From Pseudomonas benzenivorans (GTDB lineage: Bacteria > Pseudomonadota > Gammaproteobacteria > Pseudomonadales > Pseudomonadaceae): a stretch of 64,000 nucleotides of DNA. The notes beneath the pieces were generated by a model. The model made no database searches. It was not told the origin of the DNA and saw only the letters and a program-made list of their open reading frames with translations. This document shows, piece after piece, positions 62,301 through 64,000 of the stretch (its first letter is position 1; the number at the start of each line of letters is the position of its first letter). Location of the stretch: assembly GCF_033547155.1 (NCBI RefSeq), contig NZ_CP137892.1, positions 1,178,001-1,242,000 of the forward strand, in the 5' to 3' direction. Made by a program: the position numbers and the translations under genes.

Positions 62301-64000
62301 TGCTGCCGTCACCGTCGGTGAGGGTGTAGGTGAAGCTGTCGCTCAGCGATTGGCCGTCGTTGAGGGCGTTGACCGCGGCATTGGCGTTGTTCAGGACGTA
62401 GCTGTAGCTGCCGTTGCTGTTGAGGGTCAGGGTGCCGTAGCCATTGACGCTGGCGAACACGCCGGCGGTGACCGGGGTGGCGTTGGCATCGGCGCCGACC
62501 GTGTCGTTGCTCAGCACGTTGCCGCTGACGCTGCTCGAGGCGGCGTCTTCGTTGATGCTGTTGACGTCGTCGAGCGCGGTCGGGGTGCTGTCGGTGATGG
62601 CGATGTCGAGGTTGTCGTCGCGGCTCACGCCGTTGGCGTCGGTGACGCTGATGGCGATGCTGTCGACGATCGCGGCGCCGGCGCTGTGGCTCAGTACGCG
62701 CGGGTCATAGGTGTAGCTGACCACGCCGCTGGCGGCGTTGTAGCCGGTGAGCACCAGGCTGCCTTCGCCGGTGTCGACGGTGACATTGCTGCTGGCCAGG
62801 GCATTGAGCTGGGCCAGGGTCAGGGTGGTGCCGCCGACCGTGAGCGAGGCGATGCCGGCCTCGGCGCCGATGGTGAAGCTGCCGGCGGTGGCGCCGGCGG
62901 TTTCCGGCAGGGTGCTGTCGGTGGTGTTCAGGGCGCCGTCGGTGTCCGGGATGGTCACGGTGGGCGGGCCATCGGTGCGGCCGTTGATGGTGATGGTCAG
63001 GGTCGCGGTGGTGCTGCTGCCGTCACCGTCGGTGAGGGTGTAGGTGAAGCTGTCGCTCAGCGATTGGCCGTCGTTGAGGGCATTGACCGCGGCATTGGCG
63101 TTGTTCAGGACGTAGCTGTAGCTGCCGTTGCTGTTGAGGGTCAGGGTGCCGTAGCCATTGACGCTGGCGAACACGCCGGCGGTGACCGGGGTGGCGTTGG
63201 CATCGGCGCCGACCGTGTCGTTGCTCAGCACGTTGCCGCTGACGCTGCTCGAGGCGGCGTCTTCGTTGATGCTGTTGACGTCGTCGAGCGCGGTCGGGGT
63301 GCTGTCGGTGATGGCGATGTCGAGGTTGTCGCCGCGGCTCACGCCGTTGGCGTCGGTGACGCTGATGGCGATGCTGTCGACGATCGGCGCGCCGGCGCTG
63401 TGGCTCAGTACGCGCGGGTCATAGGTGTAGCTGACCACGCCGCTGGCGGCGTTGTAGCCGGTGAGCACCAGGCTGCCTTCGCCGGTGTCGACGGTGACAT
63501 TGCTGCTGGCCAGGGCATTGAGCTGGGCCAGGGTCAGGGTGGTGCCGCCGACCGTGAGCGAGGCGATGCCGGCCTCGGCGCCGATGGTGAAGCTGCCGGC
63601 GGTGGCGCCGGCGGTTTCCGGCAGGGTGCTGTCGGTGGTGTTCAGGGCGCCGTCGGTGTCCGGGATGGTCACGGTGGGCGGGCCATCGGTGCGGCCGTTG
63701 ATGGTGATGGTCAGGGTCGCGGTGGTGCTGCTGCCGTCACCGTCGGTGAGGGTGTAGGTGAAGCTGTCGCTCAGCGATTGGCCGTCGTTGAGGGCGTTGA
63801 CCGCGGCATTGGCGTTGTTCAGGACGTAGCTGTAGCTGCCGTTGCTGTTGAGGGTCAGGGTGCCGTAGCCATTGGCGCTGGCGAACACGCCGGCGGTGAC
63901 CGGGGTGGCGTTGGCATCGGCGCCGACCGTGTCGTTGCTCAGCACGTTGCCGCTGACGCTGCTCGAGGCGGCGTCTTCGTTGATGCTGTTGACGTCGTCG
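53332..64000 (-). CDS. Giant LapA/BapA-like RTX adhesin, C-terminal part (5' end beyond right edge)
   Basis: More than 3550 codons with no stop and no true start in the window; N-terminal retention module and LapG site lie outside. From the right edge leftward there are ten full and one partial 238-aa repeats, each made of a VCBS-like domain (EDAASSSVSGNVLSND, then TYTLTDGDGSSTTATLTITI) and a T1SS-143-like domain (GATAGSFTIGAEAGIASLTV). After a further non-repeat region (about 55260-56540) come a VCBS/cadherin-like domain, a LamG/concanavalin-like domain (54215-54930), nine-residue RTX Ca-binding repeats (GGAGNDRLEGGNGND, 53660-53860) and a type I secretion tail. LapG and LapD next to it support cell-surface anchoring controlled by c-di-GMP. 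The function is surface attachment and biofilm formation. Confidence 0.92.
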   Translation of the reverse strand, partial: DDVNSINEDAASSSVSGNVLSNDTVGADANATPVTAGVFASANGYGTLTLNSNGSYSYVLNNANAAVNALNDGQSLSDSFTYTLTDGDGSSTTATLTITINGRTDGPPTVTIPDTDGALNTTDSTLPETAGATAGSFTIGAEAGIASLTVGGTTLTLAQLNALASSNVTVDTGEGSLVLTGYNAASGVVSYTYDPRVLSHSAGAPIVDSIAISVTDANGVSRGDNLDIAITDSTPTALDDVNSINEDAASSSVSGNVLSNDTVGADANATPVTAGVFASVNGYGTLTLNSNGSYSYVLNNANAAVNALNDGQSLSDSFTYTLTDGDGSSTTATLTITINGRTDGPPTVTIPDTDGALNTTDSTLPETAGATAGSFTIGAEAGIASLTVGGTTLTLAQLNALASSNVTVDTGEGSLVLTGYNAASGVVSYTYDPRVLSHSAGAAIVDSIAISVTDANGVSRDDNLDIAITDSTPTALDDVNSINEDAASSSVSGNVLSNDTVGADANATPVTAGVFASVNGYGTLTLNSNGSYSYVLNNANAAVNALNDGQSLSDSFTYTLTDGDGSSTTATLTITINGRTDGPPTVTIPDTDGALNTTDSTLPETAGATAGSFTIGAEAGIASLTVGGTTLTLAQLNALASSNVTVDTGEGSLVLTGYNAASGVVSYTYDPSVLSHSAGAPIVDSIAISVTDANGVVRGDSLDIAITDSTPTALDDVNSINEDAASSSVSGNVLSNDTVGADANANPVTAGVFASVNGYGTLTLNSNGSYSYVLNNANAAVNALNDGQSLSDSFTYTLTDGDGSSTTATLTITINGRTDGPPTVTIPDTDGALNTTDSTLPETAGATAGSFTIGAEAGIASLTVGGTTLTLAQLNALASSNVTVDTGEGSLVLTGYNAASGVVSYTYDPSVLSHSAGAPIVDSIAISVTDANGVVRGDSLDIAITDSTPTALDDVNSINEDAASSSVSGNVLSNDTVGADANANPVTAGVFASVNGYGTLTLNSNGSYSYVLNNANAAVNALNDGQSLSDSFTYTLTDGDGSSTTATLTITINGRTDGPPTVTIPDTDGALNTTDSTLPETAGATAGSFTIGAEAGIASLTVGGTTLTLAQLNALASSNVTVDTGEGSLVLTGYNAASGVVSYTYDPNVLSHSAGAAIVDSIAISVTDANGVVRGDSLDIAITDSTPTALDDVNSINEDAASSSVSGNVLSNDTVGADANATPVTAGVFASANGYGTLTLNSNGSYSYVLNNANAAVNALNDGQSLSDSFTYTLTDGDGSSTTATLTITINGRTDGPPTVTIPDTDGALNTTDSTLPETAGATAGSFTIGAEAGIASLTVGGTTLTLAQLNALASSNVTVDTGEGSLVLTGYNAASGVVSYTYDPSVLSHSAGAPIVDSIAISVTDANGVVRGDSLDIAITDSTPTALDDVNSINEDAASSSVSGNVLSNDTVGADANANPVTAGVFASVNGYGTLTLNSNGSYSYVLNNANAAVNALNDGQSLSDSFTYTLTDGDGSSTTATLTITINGRTDGPPTVTIPDTDGALNTTDSTLPETAGATAGSFTIGAEAGIASLTVGGTTLTLAQLNALASSNVTVDTGEGSLVLTGYNAASGVVSYTYDPNVLSHSAGAPIVDSIAISVTDANGVVRGDSLDIAITDSTPTALDDVNSINEDAASSSVSGNVLSNDTVGADANATPVTAGVFASANGYGTLTLNSNGSYSYVLNNANAAVNALNDGQSLSDSFTYTLTDGDGSSTTATLTITINGRTDGPPTVTIPDTDGALNTTDSTLPETAGATAGSFTIGAEAGIASLTVGGTTLTLAQLNALASSNVTVDTGEGSLVLTGYNAASGVVSYTYDPRVLSHSAGAPIVDSIAISVTDANGVSRGDNLDIAITDSTPTALDDVNSINEDAASSSVSGNVLSNDTVGADANATPVTAGVFASVNGYGTLTLNSNGSYSYVLNNANAAVNALNDGQSLSDSFTYTLTDGDGSSTTATLTITINGRTDGPPTVTIPDTDGALNTTDSTLPETAGATAGSFTIGAEAGIASLTVGGTTLTLAQLNALASSNVTVDTGEGSLVLTGYNAASGVVSYTYDPRVLSHSAGAAIVDSIAISVTDANGVSRDDNLDIAITDSTPTALDDVNSINEDAASSSVSGNVLSNDTVGADANANPVTAGVFASANGYGTLTLNSNGSYSYVLNNANAAVNALNDGQSLSDSFTYTLTDGDGSSTTATLTITINGRTDGPPTVTIPDTDGALNTTDSTLPETAGATAGSFTIGAEAGIASLTVGGTTLTLAQLNALASSTVTVDTGEGSLVLTGYNAASGVVSYTYDPRVLSHSAGAAIVDSIAISVTDANGVSRGDNLDIAITDSTPTALDDVNSINEDAASSSVSGNVLSNDTVGADANATPVTAGVFASVNGYGTLTLNSNGSYSYVLNNANAAVNALNDGQSLSDSFTYTLTDGDGSSTTATLTITINGRTDAPANIIIQNTAGDDDDARFNTDSLSGNDIVHTGSITGISSDFVLSLEATTTTLQSNGQPISYSWDQGSRTLTASTPNGTSVFTVTLNAANDGYAFKQFLAIDHAAIPGEAHSLDIPLSLIVKNSAGNQLTTSNFKITVADDAPLVTGDKTITTANDGAHSESGFLTQATLSNDITSVKWNTAGLPGLVFDGKQVSYVDHGNGTLTGQLADGTLIFRATIDPATVNANNSPQYSFELLNSVGRLGTLGAESSYTVISGGNINQLELGFGDYLINRMTAVTGSGATSTVNTNNNWIGVGGNWFNAGEKLSMGFSDPSGTNGQVRGLNMLVEGQGNSAYTVNWTVTAAVDALGNTVTYSGSVSGAGNADLPFNIPLQNGAIYFTNLEISAPAGSGDFRIGFSGITANNYFADIPLDLRYTLTDADGDTANGLIDVNLIANRVPHAVDDAIHTKEDTSISGNLASNDKPSLDGGNVWSLETQASHGTAVVNTNGTFTYTPAADYNGPDAFTYTITDANGDRSTATVTVNVAPVSDASSPTLSIATIGQWTFNEASGATTTINQYTNQTGRLADDNSTGGSALPSFASAPRNATAGNNLNFQDVGDRVNIDTSVTQPLMGTATLTFWIKTTQVGGVNGAGNSWDLPSVIGSEQVGGGNDIQWGAINNQGKIGFGLGNVPGVYSTSAINNGNWHHVAITRNAVTKLVEVYVNGQREATGSPNDPAFTATINKLVSIGVNNNFSNNGAASDLADTRYLNGQLDDLRIYAGVLTQAQITAIRNVESGFHDTALANDGGNLKFSLTPGNYTNLTISGLEAGMTITDGSRTVSASGNDHVIELTGWSLSSLSIGNAGNASATLTITATNTAGNGDTASTTSYLTIANGQSLLTNGTNAADNLAGSSGADLIRGGEGNDILNGGAGNDRLEGGNGNDTLLGGAGNDVLFGDAGNDILIGGAGNDTLWGGSGADTFTWKQGDTGRDVIKDFNISEGDRIDLRDLLQNEENAPDITQYMRINTATSTLEVSTSGNLSSTGADVTIKLENGGNPVDLFNYGSNSSQIINSLIAGSDPIIKIDHS
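56544..64000 (-). repeat. Tandem array of 714-bp repeats in the adhesin gene
   Basis: A strict 714-bp period (238 codons) runs from 56544 to the window end, about 10.4 copies, nearly identical in DNA. Copies differ at a few sites: ANATP/ANANP, FASV/FASA, DPRVL/DPNVL/DPSVL, AGAP/AGAA and GVSRGDN/GVSRDDN/GVVRGDS. Long identical runs make the copy number prone to change and to assembly error. Confidence 0.95.

Noticed and set aside
56732..63757. Repeated plus-strand open frames of 88 and 98 codons, at 714-bp period
   Set aside because: They are antisense shadows of the adhesin repeats; they lack ribosome sites and repeat only because the coding strand does.
56544..64000. CRISPR-like periodicity
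   Set aside because: The period is 714 bp, coding and in frame, with no short repeats and unique spacers; no cas genes are seen.

Overview
The window reads as part of a chromosome of a Pseudomonas-like gammaproteobacterium. The evidence is high GC in most coding regions, a PhaG-type 3-hydroxyacyl-ACP thioesterase, an RsuA gene, a tRNA-Gly(CCC), an OprD-type porin, and a LapG/LapD pair beside a giant RTX adhesin. Backbone-like genes lie to the right of the tRNA (45.4-64 kb). The left 45 kb looks mostly accessory. It contains an IS5-type element, a defence-like gene, a toxin-antitoxin pair, part of a Tn4371-type integrative conjugative element (ICE), several regulators, and a large catabolic region.

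Layout. 1-0.55 kb: end of an IS5-family element whose transposase has a nonsense codon. 0.6-2.8 kb: lone GHKL-ATPase/PD-(D/E)XK nuclease gene. 3.1-4.2 kb: Xre/RES toxin-antitoxin pair. 4.3-14.6 kb: ICE module (EexN lipoprotein, LysR/TraR, MFS exporter with divergent XRE regulator, VirD2-type relaxase, TraF peptidase, ribbon-helix-helix protein, ParA, RepA, AlpA-like HTH, ArdA, two small conserved genes), with iterons, an oriT-like nick motif and structured non-coding stretches. No traG, trb or integrase gene is in view. 15.2-17.0 kb: lower-GC LysR gene divergent from an unknown secreted protein.

18-28.8 kb is an uptake and sensing block. It holds a TRAP transporter (DctPQM), a cysteine-free YedY-like periplasmic protein overlapping a GGDEF-EAL enzyme, a DinB-like protein, a chemoreceptor with a long helical ligand domain, an OprD porin and a LysR regulator. 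29.2-42.5 kb is the catabolic block. Its hydratase, acyl-CoA dehydrogenase, MmgE/PrpD protein, CitE-like lyase and CaiB-type CoA transferase match the gene families of the Pseudomonas itaconate cluster (Ich/Ict/Ccl route to acetyl-CoA and pyruvate). Here they are joined to a second MmgE/PrpD protein, a GntR regulator and a tightly coupled operon: ACS-type MFS permease, 80-aa unknown, amidase, CoA transferase, enoyl-CoA hydratase, PuuE/imidase-like deacetylase. I infer a route in which an imported cyclic imide or half-amide of a branched C5-type dicarboxylate is opened, deamidated, CoA-activated and cleaved. A TetR regulator and an EamA exporter follow.

Right of tRNA-Gly are phaG, then rsuA with a CWC protein and a diguanylate cyclase, a His/Tyr/Arg-rich lipoprotein, lapG and lapD, a small conserved protein, and the 3' part of a LapA/BapA-like adhesin gene. 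The adhesin holds more than ten near-identical 714-bp repeats and runs off the right edge. c-di-GMP genes recur through the window (21.6, 47.8 and 51 kb), and LapD/LapG probably control surface retention of the adhesin.
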